Assembly (NCBI GenBank): GCA_026388275.1
Contig: JAPLKB010000021.1
Span: 1-64,000 of the forward strand
From: Pseudomonadota bacterium
GTDB lineage: Bacteria; Desulfobacterota; Syntrophorhabdia; Syntrophorhabdales; Syntrophorhabdaceae
Length of the DNA stretch: 64,000 nucleotides
Reading direction: 5' to 3'
The translations under genes were made by a program, and so were the position numbers. Below the pieces are notes generated by a model that ran no database searches, had not been told where the DNA came from, and worked only from the letters and a program-made list of their open reading frames with translations. This document shows, in pieces, positions 38,901 through 46,871 of this stretch (positions within the stretch are counted from its first letter, which is position 1; every line of letters begins with the position of its first letter).

Positions 38901-39320
38901 ACCTGCTTCTGTAAGATTTGAACTGCCGGAAATATAGTAATTCTTTTGAGGGTCTTTTACGTCGTTTTTGAATAAGTAAGCCTTAGCATGGCAGAAATTC
39001 GGCTCCAGTGTTTTTGCTGCCACTTTTTCCAATTCGAGAAAAGATACGGCTTCTTTAGCCAGTTGGCTCAATTTCAAGGAAGCTTCAATGTTTATGTTTT
39101 CGTTGAGCAGGTTTAAAGCTCTGTCTTTGTCAGAGTCAAAGTTAACAATATCGCCCAGGATGAAACGATATTCATTGATTTTATCTTTTGTGGTTCTTGA
39201 AAGAAAAGCCAATGCTGCAACAGTGAAGTATCCTGTAACAATAGATAGATTACCTGTTTGCGTATATTTGGCAATCCATTCATGGACCTTAGGATTATCG
39301 TTTTCGTTGTCTAATAACAT
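35931..39320 (-). CDS. PLD-SNF2 helicase of a restriction-like system
   Basis: 1129 aa. The N-terminal phospholipase D-like module has CHAKAYLF at 110-117 and SGSSNLTEAG at 131-140. The SNF2 motor has Walker A ADAVGLGKTW (279-288) and the DExH box FVIDESHHLRND (~365-376). A helicase C domain with ATDVLSEGQNLQDCDFVVNY and RVIQRFGRIDRLGS lies in the 820-870 region. Probably couples DNA translocation to cleavage. First gene of a four-gene operon with the methyltransferase, TcmP and radical SAM. Confidence 0.92.
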   Translation of the reverse strand: MLLDNENDNPKVHEWIAKYTQTGNLSIVTGYFTVAALAFLSRTTKDKINEYRFILGDIVNFDSDKDRALNLLNENINIEASLKLSQLAKEAVSFLELEKVAAKTLEPNFCHAKAYLFKNDVKDPQKNYYISGSSNLTEAGAGLKKTNNVELNIAGFGSDLQYKELIEWFDLLWKKPQAHNDKIIITEGGKTQRIPFKEYLIDEIKKIFKEYTPKQLYFKVLFELFGEELMMEKDNPEFNRKIGRLENTVVYKSLYEFQQKGVLSLIKMLQKFNGAILADAVGLGKTWSALAVMKFYQLQGHEIVLICPKKLQNNWRAYLKHQNSRFEKDHFEYFIRFHTDLTPELMDKYHDRADKLFVNEKPKLFVIDESHHLRNDKSKRYKFLVEEILSRNEDTKVLMLSATPINNSLIDIRNQFKLITGGDVKGFEETLDIKNLDYTFRTAQKAFNEWAQDVNPRIGEFIRKLPANFFKLTDSLTVARTRKMIEGHQNGLEFPPKTKPENIFITPKQIGNFESFEELFDHFPPMLSGYQPSFYVEQEEEVEILHDEKQRDYFLVKMMYILLVKRLESSWYSFKSTVEKILAHHQNALDRIKQYEQTKKDAGMDDGQLKLFDDDDLAEEVEEFTLGKKRLIRLSDIDKSGNIEKYKRDLKADIEALQLLQSNLIQFERKIEKELKKPSNHLSEDDKLEVLIDRISRKQKNGENKANQKVLIFTVYKDTAYYLFDQLKARGFSKIAVVSGDASRVWDEEGETKQFEPILERFAPFTKLFREKEWAFEPGRPDMTLIEQFNEWQEWIADNDKKTYSKLQNPIDILIATDVLSEGQNLQDCDFVVNYDIHWNPVRVIQRFGRIDRLGSPNEKIFCINFWPSNNINTYLNLQGRIEKRMAQMKLAGSEVHLEFSDSFRRMAEDENLEQRQKARMLEQMESTWDDIEANKQGLGFDDLSLEAYRQELFEELNKNERAFKEMPKGVYTGFQAQKEFCPQDGLIALMGYPSKPPRAENFKYRGYELIYVNYQGEAVFLNQKEVLDAIAKHKENDRFVSKAVDHGEPEAIQRLSDALGLWLKKQSVEEELQEDGSVKQKMGQAALDLINKLKSGGKEAVQKIKTEGNQSQKFDKDNVDLITWFIVS

Positions 39321-39538
39321 GGTTTAATTTCCTTGTCTTTCGTCTTCAAAAACATGAATTATGGGGACGTAATTGCAAGTATGGTGTTCCTGTGAGTATT
39401 AACGAGATGTTATTCCCTGATTTCATAACTTCTAAATCCATCCATTCCCCCTAAAGTACAGATCATAAGCTACAGCGATCAGCAAATCTTGTATATTTAG
39501 CAGCTTTTCTTCACAACTTTTTTGCTGTATACAGAATG

Positions 39539-39616
39539 TTAACTCTTTAATTCCTTAAATACAAACAGTTTTTTTTAATTTCCACGGGGTGTTATTGGAA
39601 TCCGGAAGAGTTATCG
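39539..39616. repeat. 78-nt direct repeat, left copy
   Basis: TTAACTCTTTAATTCC..., ATTTCCACGGGG and GAATCCGGAAGAGTTATCG match 43762-43838 in the same orientation at roughly 85 percent identity by eye. The remainder of 39321-39671 shows no gene. Confidence 0.8.
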
Positions 39617-39671
39617 GAAAATCAACTTCAGCAAGTCGTTTACATTCTTTAGGAATCATCGCCTGAACCTA

Positions 39672-40313
39672 TCATAATATTTGGCTTCCTTTTTTACCGT
39701 TTTCTTTCTCTGCGCTTTGCTCGGAGGGCAGGGTTTCTGCTATGGCCTTTCCATCTTCATCCTTGCCAGTAAAATCCCTTTGAACATCAGGAGCTATGAT
39801 GGCATATATAGGGAAGAAGGCCTTATTCTGAAAGATATTTGCAAGGCCTTGTCTAATAATTCGTTGTTCTGTCTCGATATCAACGTAGCCTTTCGGGTAA
39901 TAATGTCCTCTCTTGATATGCACCTTGTCAAAATTGTAACCCATGCGTATTGACATCTTATGTAATAATTCTGCAAGAAGATCTTCTTTTTTTGAAGTCC
40001 AATTTGTCCAACCTTCTTTATCCTCTGTCTTCAATGTTGCCGCTACATTGAGGTGATCTCCGTATTCCCTCTATGCTTCAAAAACAGCTTTTGTTTTTTT
40101 ATCATCCTGTGAAAATTCGATATCAATTTTATTGAGAGCTTCAACGTGAATTGGGGATAAACCCGCTGCCCTTGTGGCCATTAAACTTCGAAAAACATCC
40201 AATTTTCTCTTTTCCAATTCACACTTTTTGTTGAGCCAGGAGCTGATCTGTAATGCAATTATTGGAGCAAGTAAAATGGCTAATATGTTTACCATTACCA
40301 GAAAAATATTCAT
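39672..40313 (-). pseudogene. DUF6680-like gene interrupted by an amber codon
   Basis: Two adjacent frames are in the same reading frame, separated by TAG at 40071-40073. The first part (LMATRAAGLSPIHVEALNKI) and second part (WTSKKEDLLAELLHKM, GYNFDKVHIKRGHYYPKGY) together match the full DUF6680 family, where the interrupted position is normally Trp in an A-W-x-x-Y-x-x-H-L context. A single TGG to TAG change explains it. The N-terminus is a membrane segment. Alternatives are sequencing error or readthrough. Confidence 0.75.
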
Positions 40314-40372
40314 TTTTTCACCTCAATAATGTTGTTCGTCTCACAAAGGATATTCGTTCGACTACATTATTA

Positions 40373-40687
40373 TTACTCATGCTCCTTGCCTTCCTCATTC
40401 ACACCGTCCTCCGAATCCCATATCTCACGGTAGGTGTTCACATACCCGACGGTGGCCTCGGGATTTATCTGGAAGTAATAACGGCAAACTTTTTTGTAGA
40501 GACTAAGTATAGCGGGATCGAAGCAGAAATCGAGGAGGCCATCAAGTAGATGTTCAATACGCTCATCTTCGAGGCATAGCCCTTCAACAACTGCATTGAC
40601 TTCATCGGTATACTGCTGCTCGGCTTTGCGAGCAAGCCGATCACGTGTCGCCGCCAAATCTCTAATGGCTTGGAAGGTATCCTTCAT
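40373..40687 (-). CDS. conserved hypothetical protein
   Basis: 104 aa, acidic and mostly helical (YTDEVNAVVEGLCLEDERIE, LLDGLLDFCFDPAILSLYK, GYVNTYREIWDSEDG). I recognise no family name. It lies 39 nt after the Fic gene on the same strand and before the DUF6680 gene, in accessory DNA. Confidence 0.65.
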   Translation of the reverse strand: MKDTFQAIRDLAATRDRLARKAEQQYTDEVNAVVEGLCLEDERIEHLLDGLLDFCFDPAILSLYKKVCRYYFQINPEATVGYVNTYREIWDSEDGVNEEGKEHE

Positions 40688-40726
40688 AAACCTTCTTTAC
40701 TTATTACCACGTTTATTACCACGTTT

Positions 40727-41782
40727 TCACCCTCTATTACCACGTTTTTCCCATAGAGCTTTTCGCCCTGTTCCTTTACATGCGAGCTTGCCTTCGTCAC
40801 GTTGCCGGTTAAGCACCACGCGGATCATATCCCGGCTGATTGAAGGGCACGCACGCTCAACGTCGGCTATTCCGAAAGCACTCGGCATACGCTCTATTGC
40901 GTGCTCAATTAATGCCGTTTTCGCACCGCGGGCTTTCGTGGTGGCTCCAACCCGGTCCTCAAATTCACGGTAGGCCCTTATCAGGATGCTGAGAGAATAC
41001 TCCCACCATGGTTTCAGGCGATGTCTTCCCTCGTGCCATCCCTCAGAAGAGGATCGAAGAATTTCATAATACGTTTCCTTCGACTCTTCAATTAATCGTT
41101 CTATGCTGATATAACGGCCTACCGTATAATCAGTCTGGTGCAAGAGAAGGACATTGAGAAGCCTTGAAACCCTTCCGTTGCCATCCATGAAAGGGTGGAT
41201 ACAGAGAAAATCGAGAACGAATGCCGGAATCAGCAGCAGGGGACTGATATGCCCTTGAGCGTAAAGACTGCTGAACCTCTCGCATAGTTCTTTCATATAA
41301 AGGGGCGTTTCACGAGCCTGGACCGGGATAAACCTCGTAATCCATCGGCCGTCGGGGAGCCTTTCTTCGATGGTATTGTCCCGCGTCTTATATACGCCGC
41401 CGGTGACAGCAGCCTGGGCATATATTTCCCGATGAAACAGCTTCACTGTTTCTTCACTCAATGGAAACCGTTCCGGATCAATATGAATCTGAGACAATAT
41501 ATTACGGTAACCCAGTATCTCCGCCTCAGAGCGATCCCTCGGCTGCACTGGATGGAGCATGATTTCTTTAAACCGAGATGGCGAGACACTCACGCCTTCT
41601 ATGCGGTTCGACGATTCTGTGCTCTCTACTACGGCAACCTGGCGAAGCGACTCAAGTACTTGTGGGGTCTGATGACGATACAGGTCCTGTCTTCCCTTTA
41701 ATTCTCCTAGAGTTTGTAAAAGCCCTCCCATTTCTATAGGTATTGCCTGCTGTTCCAGAAAAGAACGGTCAAGTGATCTCAT
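40727..41782 (-). CDS. Fic family protein (probable AMP-transferase)
   Basis: 351 aa. The canonical Fic motif HPFMDGNGRVSRLL is near residues 194-207. The N-terminal inhibitory helix SSNRIEG (S/T-x3-E-G) is near residue 57-63, as in self-inhibited class II Fic proteins. A C-terminal winged-helix-like domain (IADVERACPSISRDMIRVVLN) may give target or DNA binding. Possible targets are unknown. Confidence 0.92.
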   Translation of the reverse strand: MRSLDRSFLEQQAIPIEMGGLLQTLGELKGRQDLYRHQTPQVLESLRQVAVVESTESSNRIEGVSVSPSRFKEIMLHPVQPRDRSEAEILGYRNILSQIHIDPERFPLSEETVKLFHREIYAQAAVTGGVYKTRDNTIEERLPDGRWITRFIPVQARETPLYMKELCERFSSLYAQGHISPLLLIPAFVLDFLCIHPFMDGNGRVSRLLNVLLLHQTDYTVGRYISIERLIEESKETYYEILRSSSEGWHEGRHRLKPWWEYSLSILIRAYREFEDRVGATTKARGAKTALIEHAIERMPSAFGIADVERACPSISRDMIRVVLNRQRDEGKLACKGTGRKALWEKRGNRG

Positions 41783-41937
41783 GTCTCAAAACCCCCGTAA
41801 GGCTTTGCTGTTTCTTTCACTTCCATGGGCCCGGCCATTTTTCAGAATCTCTTCTTTGTGAAACATAACCCCACCCGAGTCCTTGCGGCGTGTCCGGCGG
41901 GGAGCAGATAAATTGTCAGAAATTTTGCCATCTCGTC

Positions 41938-43227
41938 CTATTCCCCTATGGTATCAAAAAAACCGTGGTACAATTTCCAGAATGGTATCATAGAAATAGC
42001 CGGGCTTATTGTCTGTTCAGTATCATAGGTGATGATGTATCCCTTCTCCATGTTCAGTTTCTTCATTGCAGTAATCAGTCCGCCTGTTTCCCGGTCCAGA
42101 TTGGACTGTCCTATTTCGTATCCGACCTGAATCCCTGTCAGGGTTTTGCCGGTCTTGACAACAAAATCACATTCCTTGTTCTCGTGAAAGAAGAATATTT
42201 CACGGAAGCCATTCTTTACGAGCTCTGTATAAACAAGGTTTTCGAGAAGCTTGCCTTTATTGTCGGAGAACTTGAAGGAGACGGTATTCAAAAAGCTGTT
42301 GTCAACAGCATAAATTTTCTTCCTGGCCTTTGACTGGGCCTTCAGAGAAAAGGAAAGGCTCTTCACCTCATCCACAAGAAAGCTCTCTTCCAGATATCCC
42401 ACGAATTCTCTGACCGTATTCTCGTTGCTCTGCACCGCTTTAGCAAGGCTGTTATAGGAATAAAGTCCCGATACATTCGATATGAGATAATGAGCCAGTT
42501 CCTTGAACGCCCGCGTATCCCGTATGCTGTGGTTGCCGAGGCAATCCTTCAGGATAATCGTTTCATAATAGCTCAAAAGAATTTCTCTCTTAAGCTCATG
42601 ATTCGGCGTTTTGTATACCTCGGGAAAGGAGCCGTAAAGTAGGACATCGTCGAGAAGACTCAGCACTTTCGGCCTGTTGCCAAGAAGGTCTCTCAAGGAG
42701 ACTATTCCGCTGTTGCTCAACATTTCCTGAAACGAAAAAGGGTAAACATAGTCTGTTATATACCTTCCTGACAGAAGCTTTGCATAATCACCCTTGAGCA
42801 AGAGCGAGTTGGAGCCTGTTATGAATATCTTTGTGAAGGCACCGGCATCATACTGGCTCTTTATGAACTTTTCCCACCCCTGAACATTCTGAATTTCATC
42901 AAGGAACAGACAGGAAACCTTCTCTCCTGTGATTTTCTCAGCCGTCTCTACAACCCTGTAAAGTTCCTTGGCATCTTTCCACGCCTCGGAATAGAAAGGG
43001 TCATCAAGATTGACATAAACGATGGATAACGGATCAATAGTCTCAGCAAGATGGTTAATGAGAAGTTTGAAAAGCGATGATTTGCCGCTCCTGCGCACGC
43101 CAAGGAGGATTTGGATTTCTTTGAGTTTCAGCTTGCTTAAAACAGAGGAAAGAACTTTCCTGTTTATAAGATCAGGATACGGCTCATTTTTCCAGTGTCT
43201 GTTTTGGAGTATTAGCGCCTTGTCCAT
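41938..43227 (-). CDS. AAA_14/DUF4143 ATPase
   Basis: 429 aa. Walker A is GVRRSGKSSLFKLL near residues 43-56 and Walker B CLFLDEIQNVQGWEKF near 105-120, with the sensor ITGSNSLLLKGDYAKLLSGR. The C-terminal DUF4143 domain with NKECDFVVKTGKTLTGIQV resembles a degraded PD-(D/E)XK fold (no ExK Lys). Common in genomic islands; function unknown. Confidence 0.9.
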   Translation of the reverse strand: MDKALILQNRHWKNEPYPDLINRKVLSSVLSKLKLKEIQILLGVRRSGKSSLFKLLINHLAETIDPLSIVYVNLDDPFYSEAWKDAKELYRVVETAEKITGEKVSCLFLDEIQNVQGWEKFIKSQYDAGAFTKIFITGSNSLLLKGDYAKLLSGRYITDYVYPFSFQEMLSNSGIVSLRDLLGNRPKVLSLLDDVLLYGSFPEVYKTPNHELKREILLSYYETIILKDCLGNHSIRDTRAFKELAHYLISNVSGLYSYNSLAKAVQSNENTVREFVGYLEESFLVDEVKSLSFSLKAQSKARKKIYAVDNSFLNTVSFKFSDNKGKLLENLVYTELVKNGFREIFFFHENKECDFVVKTGKTLTGIQVGYEIGQSNLDRETGGLITAMKKLNMEKGYIITYDTEQTISPAISMIPFWKLYHGFFDTIGE

Positions 43228-43316
43228 TTACTATCCGTAATAAGTATTATTGTAATACTTTACTAACTTAAATTAGTAAAAGCAATATATTTTTCAAGGA
43301 AACGAGTAGCACCATA

Positions 43317-43523
43317 CTAATCCTCATATGCCCTTGGGTTCTCCCGAACTTCCATCGGTTGAACGACAGCATTAACGCTGAGTGTGTAATGAGCAACTTT
43401 TACAACCTCATGCCAATTGAGCCGGGCCGGGTCTTGATCGGAAACCGTCTCCACCCGCATGGGCTCGTTGAAGAGCGGCCCAGTGAGAATCTGTCCTTCG
43501 CTAATTGTTTGAGTTCCGCTCAC
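43317..43523 (-). pseudogene. internally deleted DUF3883-type SNF2 helicase remnant
   Basis: A 68-aa frame joins two ends of a much longer protein. The start (ISEGQILTGPLFNEPMRVETV) is the N-terminus typical of DrmD-like SNF2 helicases. The end (DPARLNWHEVVKVAHYTLSV, QPMEVRENP) is the C-terminus of the DUF3883 region in the same family. The whole motor between them is gone, with the join near residue 28-33 in one open frame. Confidence 0.75.
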
Positions 43524-43876
43524 TATTAATTATTCTCCTGATCGTTGCCGTCGGTTTCCTCTCCAGGTTCGCCAAACTCCTTGTCCATATGCAGCTCACG
43601 TTTCTTCTTCATCCAGCCGTGCATAATAGCAGGACACAACTACTCAAAAAGGGGTGCCATTTTCTCCCAATCCACTGAAGAAGTTATCCATAGTTCGGCA
43701 CCGCCATCCGGCCTCAGTTTCAATTTTGAACCGATTTTTTCCTTTTGTTGTATCCAAAATATTAGCTCTTTAATTACATAAATACAAACAGTTTTTTTAA
43801 TTTCCACGGGGTTTTATGAGAATCCGGAAGAGTTGTCGTTTTCAATGGACGGTATCATTCAATATAGTATTTTTCA
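43524..43876. other. intergenic with gene remnants
   Basis: Minus-strand fragments that look like protein ends occur here: one ending WITSSVDWEKMAPLFE (stop ~43642) and one ending GEETDGNDQENN just before the helicase remnant. Neither has a start or a recognised family. The right copy of the 78-nt direct repeat lies inside. Confidence 0.5.
43762..43838. repeat. 77-nt direct repeat, right copy
   Basis: Partner of 39539-39616, same orientation. The pair brackets the DUF6680, Fic, DUF4143 and helicase-remnant block (about 4.1 kb). Confidence 0.8.
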
Positions 43877-44824
43877 TCACTTTAAAACATTCATGAAATT
43901 GTTGAACAATCTATCAATATCCTCTTTTCTCGCTATTACGTTTACCCATTCTTTCGGAATTGCTTCGACACCATAATAAATTCCAGCAAGACCGCCTGTG
44001 ACTATTCCTGTGGTATCAGTGTCATCACCGAGGTTTACGGCTTTGAGAACTGCTTCGGTAAATGTGTGTGAATTCAAAAGGCACCAGATGCTTGCTTCAA
44101 GCGTGTGAATCACATATCCGCCTGATTGAATTTTCTCTTCCGGGAGTTGATGAATGTTCCCTGAGAGGATACGTTCAAAATGTGCAAGCTCACGGAAACA
44201 CTGTGGTTGATTGTAGTACTCTTCTGTCTGCACTATGGCATAATGGTATGCTTCTTCCGGATCATTGCCTTTTAGTAGTGCCGATACCATAAGGCAATAG
44301 AAACCACAGGCTATTTGTGAGCGGACATGGCGATGGGTGAGAGAGGAGGCTCGATGGGCATATTCAAGGATCTCTGAAACGGGTGAATTGGCAAAATATA
44401 ACCCGACAGGCAATATATGCATGAGTGACCCGTTCCCGTTATCACCGTCCGAGGTTCCTCCAGCTTCTTCCGGAGGTATCCCTCTCATCATCCGCTTGAT
44501 GCCTGCATGCGTTGCCCCACCTACATCGAAGGTTTCACCCCAGGGTGTCCAGTACGCTTCATTGAGCCACTGGATAAAGAGTTGTCCCATACGGTTTGTA
44601 TCAAAACCATCGAGGAGGCTTTCTGTGGTACAGAGCATAAGAGATGAATCATCGGACCATGATCCTGGAGGGAGGTTGAAGGTACCGTAACCTCTCATGC
44701 CGGTTACAGGGTCCATTTTTCTTACTTCTCTGCTTTTGAATTCTACTGGTACACCGAGAGCATCACCGATGACAGCGCCCCAGAGACCTCCGAGTATCCT
44801 TTCTTTAAAAGATATTTCTGTCAT
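43877..44824 (-). CDS. ADP-ribosylglycohydrolase (DraG-like)
   Basis: About 315 aa starting MTEISFKERILGGLWG (ATG 44824). AAGGAG in the end of the phosphatase gene precedes it. Metal-binding signatures are GSWSDDSSLML near residue 57-67 and LGDDTDTTGIVTGGLAG near 270. It removes ADP-ribose from protein or nucleic acid, or cleaves free ADP-ribosyl compounds. It is 2 nt after the phosphatase stop codon, so both are co-expressed. Confidence 0.92.
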   Translation of the reverse strand: MTEISFKERILGGLWGAVIGDALGVPVEFKSREVRKMDPVTGMRGYGTFNLPPGSWSDDSSLMLCTTESLLDGFDTNRMGQLFIQWLNEAYWTPWGETFDVGGATHAGIKRMMRGIPPEEAGGTSDGDNGNGSLMHILPVGLYFANSPVSEILEYAHRASSLTHRHVRSQIACGFYCLMVSALLKGNDPEEAYHYAIVQTEEYYNQPQCFRELAHFERILSGNIHQLPEEKIQSGGYVIHTLEASIWCLLNSHTFTEAVLKAVNLGDDTDTTGIVTGGLAGIYYGVEAIPKEWVNVIARKEDIDRLFNNFMNVLK

Positions 44825-44826
44825 GC

Positions 44827-45390
44827 TTATTCTCCTTGTTTCCAATTCATCACCATATGCCGTTGGATCGGGCTTTCCGGCGATGGATGACGGGATTCAG
44901 GATCATTCCTGCGGAGGTGCTGAATAATCTCAAAAACCGTTGATTTGGAAGCAATTCCATGGCGCATGAGGTAGCATCCGACAACAGTGCCAGTGCGTCC
45001 CTTCCCTCCCAGGCAGTGAACATAGGCAGGTTTTTTGTTTTCTATGGCCAGGTCGATTTCATTGAGAATGGTCTCCATTTCTTCCTTAGAGGGGATGTCC
45101 ATATCTTCGATGGGACGTCTCACACAGGTGATATCTACACCTTTTTCCTGTGCGTATTTATTGAGAAGAGGCTGGTAAGGAACGAAAAGACCTCTGTACC
45201 GGACATGCTCTGCCTCTTCCATAAGGTTGATAATATACCGGATACCAATGGATACAAGACCTCGTAATTTCTTCTCCATTTCAATAGGACTTATATCGCC
45301 GGGATAGTAACCGGCAAGGAATTTACCCGGTACTACCCAATAGGAACGGGCAAAGGGAACAGCAGGGGAGTCTTTGGTGTTTTTAGTCAT
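44827..45390 (-). CDS. dual-specificity/tyrosine phosphatase-like protein
   Basis: 187 aa with the cysteine phosphatase loop HCLGGKGRTGTVVGCYLM (H-C-x5-R, near residue 123-140) and an upstream general-acid region (RRPIEDMDIPS). It belongs to the rhodanese/phosphatase superfamily. Its ATG overlaps the stop of a 17-codon ORF (ATGA), and it lacks a strong Shine-Dalgarno, suggesting coupled translation. It could act on phospho-ADP-ribose-type or nucleotide products. Confidence 0.88.
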   Translation of the reverse strand: MTKNTKDSPAVPFARSYWVVPGKFLAGYYPGDISPIEMEKKLRGLVSIGIRYIINLMEEAEHVRYRGLFVPYQPLLNKYAQEKGVDITCVRRPIEDMDIPSKEEMETILNEIDLAIENKKPAYVHCLGGKGRTGTVVGCYLMRHGIASKSTVFEIIQHLRRNDPESRHPSPESPIQRHMVMNWKQGE

Positions 45391-45440
45391 GGTGTTTTTC
45401 CCTTCAGCATTTTAAGGGTTGAGGTAGTGTTTATTATCAT
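45387..45440 (-). CDS. micro-ORF b, 17 aa
   Basis: ATG 45440 preceded by AAGGAG at 5 nt; it encodes MIINTTSTLKMLKGKTP. Its start overlaps the stop of micro-ORF a (ATGA) and its stop overlaps the phosphatase start (ATGA). No homology is recognised. Confidence 0.45.
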   Translation of the reverse strand: MIINTTSTLKMLKGKTP

Positions 45441-45514
45441 ATACTCCTTATTTTCGTGTCTCTATTCTCCGCTTCAGATTCCAGTTCATTTATTTTAAAT
45501 GTATATTGCGGCAT
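45437..45514 (-). CDS. micro-ORF a, 25 aa
   Basis: ATG 45514 with GGGAGG about 5 nt upstream, the best ribosome-binding site in this transcript. It encodes a charged peptide beginning MPQYTFKINELESEAE. It is first in a chain of coupled frames leading into the phosphatase. It may be a leader peptide or a small protein. Confidence 0.5.
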   Translation of the reverse strand: MPQYTFKINELESEAENRDTKIRSI

Positions 45515-45525
45515 GATAACCCTCC

Positions 45526-45568
45526 CTTACAAATGAGTATATCATGTGTCAGTGACAACAGTATGTCA
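45526..45568 (-). promoter_or_regulatory. promoter and WYL-type operator of the phosphatase-ARG operon
   Basis: Minus strand TGACATACTGTTGTCA (45553-45568) is an inverted repeat TGACA-N6-TGTCA. Eleven nt later comes the extended -10 TGATATACT. The same 16-mer (15/16) at the same distance from a -10 box occurs upstream of the ARPP-1 gene at 48061. It likely binds the WYL regulator encoded next door. Confidence 0.75.
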
Positions 45569-45660
45569 CCAATGTAAAACCCAATAATAAAATCAGGCTT
45601 AGCCTAAACCTCCTGTGCTTGCTCTATGGCATAATGTATTTTACAAAAATCATATATACC

Positions 45661-45689
45661 TTAACAATTTACATTCATCATGATACAAT
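45661..45689 (+). promoter_or_regulatory. WYL gene promoter, leaderless
   Basis: TTAACA (45661-45666), 17-nt spacer, TACAAT (45684-45689). The ATG is only 7 nt after the -10 box, so transcription probably starts at or next to the start codon and no Shine-Dalgarno is present. Confidence 0.6.
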
Positions 45690-45695
45690 TCTGTT

Positions 45696-46682
45696 ATGAA
45701 GCCAATAAAAAAAGGAGCAAATCCTGCGGGTATTTCTGAAAAAGTTATTCGGCTTCTTGAGATTTATACCCTTATTGCCCAGAAGCAGTTTCCTTCTATA
45801 GATTTTCTGATGGAACGTTTTCAGGTTTCCAAGAGAACTGTGTTTCGTTACCTTGAGCTTATAAATATCATTGACCCGATTGAATATGACAAGGAAAGAA
45901 ATGGCTATACATTTACTGAGGGAGACCGGATAAAGAAACTTATTCTTACCGATGAAGAGTTCCAGACCCTCCTTGTGGCGGGGGAATCGGTATCTCACCT
46001 CGGGGCAATCTTCAAAGAGAATTTTCAGAAACTCGTCATGAGGATGTTTACTCACGGCGGCAAGGTACCTTTCAAAAAAGATAAACCGGCGATCATCGTA
46101 AAGTCCCCGGATGCCTTATTCAGCGCCAAAATCGGAAGCATTCTGGGAGCACTTCTACCATGCATTGAAGAAAAAAGGGCAGTTGACATCAGCTATAAGG
46201 CCCGGCTCTCAAAAGAGGTAACGAAGCGCACAGTTGACCCGTACGTTGTTGTTCTCTATGATGGCATCTGGATTCTTGTCGGTTTCTGCCACCTGAGAAA
46301 GACGATACGGAGTTTCGCCCTTGACAGGATAATAGATATACAGGAGCGTAATCTCTATTTTACCTCTCAGCCGGATTTTGATCTTAAGGCACATCTCTCC
46401 AGTCCCTGGGGAATCATAGACGGCAAAGAAGCGACAGTAACAGTCAGGTTCAAGAGAGAGATAGCAGATTATATTCTCAGGAAAGACAAGTGGCATTCTT
46501 CAGAAAAGAGAACGATTCTCCCTGACGGTGCTGTAGAACTCTCATTTACCGTTGCAGGTGTGGACGAAATTAAACGGTGGATTTACTCCTGGCTTCCCCA
46601 TGTCGAGGTCATCAAACCGGTTTGGTTCAGAAAACAGATTCAGAAAGAACTTTCCGCCTCGGTAAAAGATCACCTTATGTAG
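45696..46682 (+). CDS. WYL-domain transcriptional regulator
   Basis: 328 aa. The N-terminal winged helix (FPSIDFLMERFQVSKRTVFRYLELI, residues ~25-55) is followed by a WYL domain (AVDISYKARLSKEVTKRTVDPYVVVLYDGIWILVG region, ~150-200) and a WCX C-terminal domain. WYL regulators such as BrxR and CapW control phage-defence operons by binding inverted repeats and sensing nucleic-acid-like ligands. It is divergent from the phosphatase-ARG operon. Confidence 0.9.
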   Translation: MKPIKKGANPAGISEKVIRLLEIYTLIAQKQFPSIDFLMERFQVSKRTVFRYLELINIIDPIEYDKERNGYTFTEGDRIKKLILTDEEFQTLLVAGESVSHLGAIFKENFQKLVMRMFTHGGKVPFKKDKPAIIVKSPDALFSAKIGSILGALLPCIEEKRAVDISYKARLSKEVTKRTVDPYVVVLYDGIWILVGFCHLRKTIRSFALDRIIDIQERNLYFTSQPDFDLKAHLSSPWGIIDGKEATVTVRFKREIADYILRKDKWHSSEKRTILPDGAVELSFTVAGVDEIKRWIYSWLPHVEVIKPVWFRKQIQKELSASVKDHLM

Positions 46683-46871
46683 CCTTTCTATTTGCATTCT
46701 TGTTTTAACAAAAAACCTACGATTTAAAATTAATAACCCTTTAACTTAATGCTGAAAGACTGGATCTAAAATATCCTTTTAAATTTAGCGGCTTTTTATG
46801 AAATTAATCAGCACCTTATCCTACCGGCTTTCCTGCGATGGAAGCCTCCTGGTGGAAGGGCCAAACTTTAC

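Noticed and set aside
30102-39320. Calling the operon DISARM or BREX
   Set aside because: No DrmA, DrmB/DUF1998, BrxC, BrxZ/PglZ or BrxL gene is present; only the helicase and methyltransferase classes are shared.
40071-40073. TAG as pyrrolysine
   Set aside because: The family has Trp at this site and TGG to TAG is a single change; no Pyl machinery is visible.
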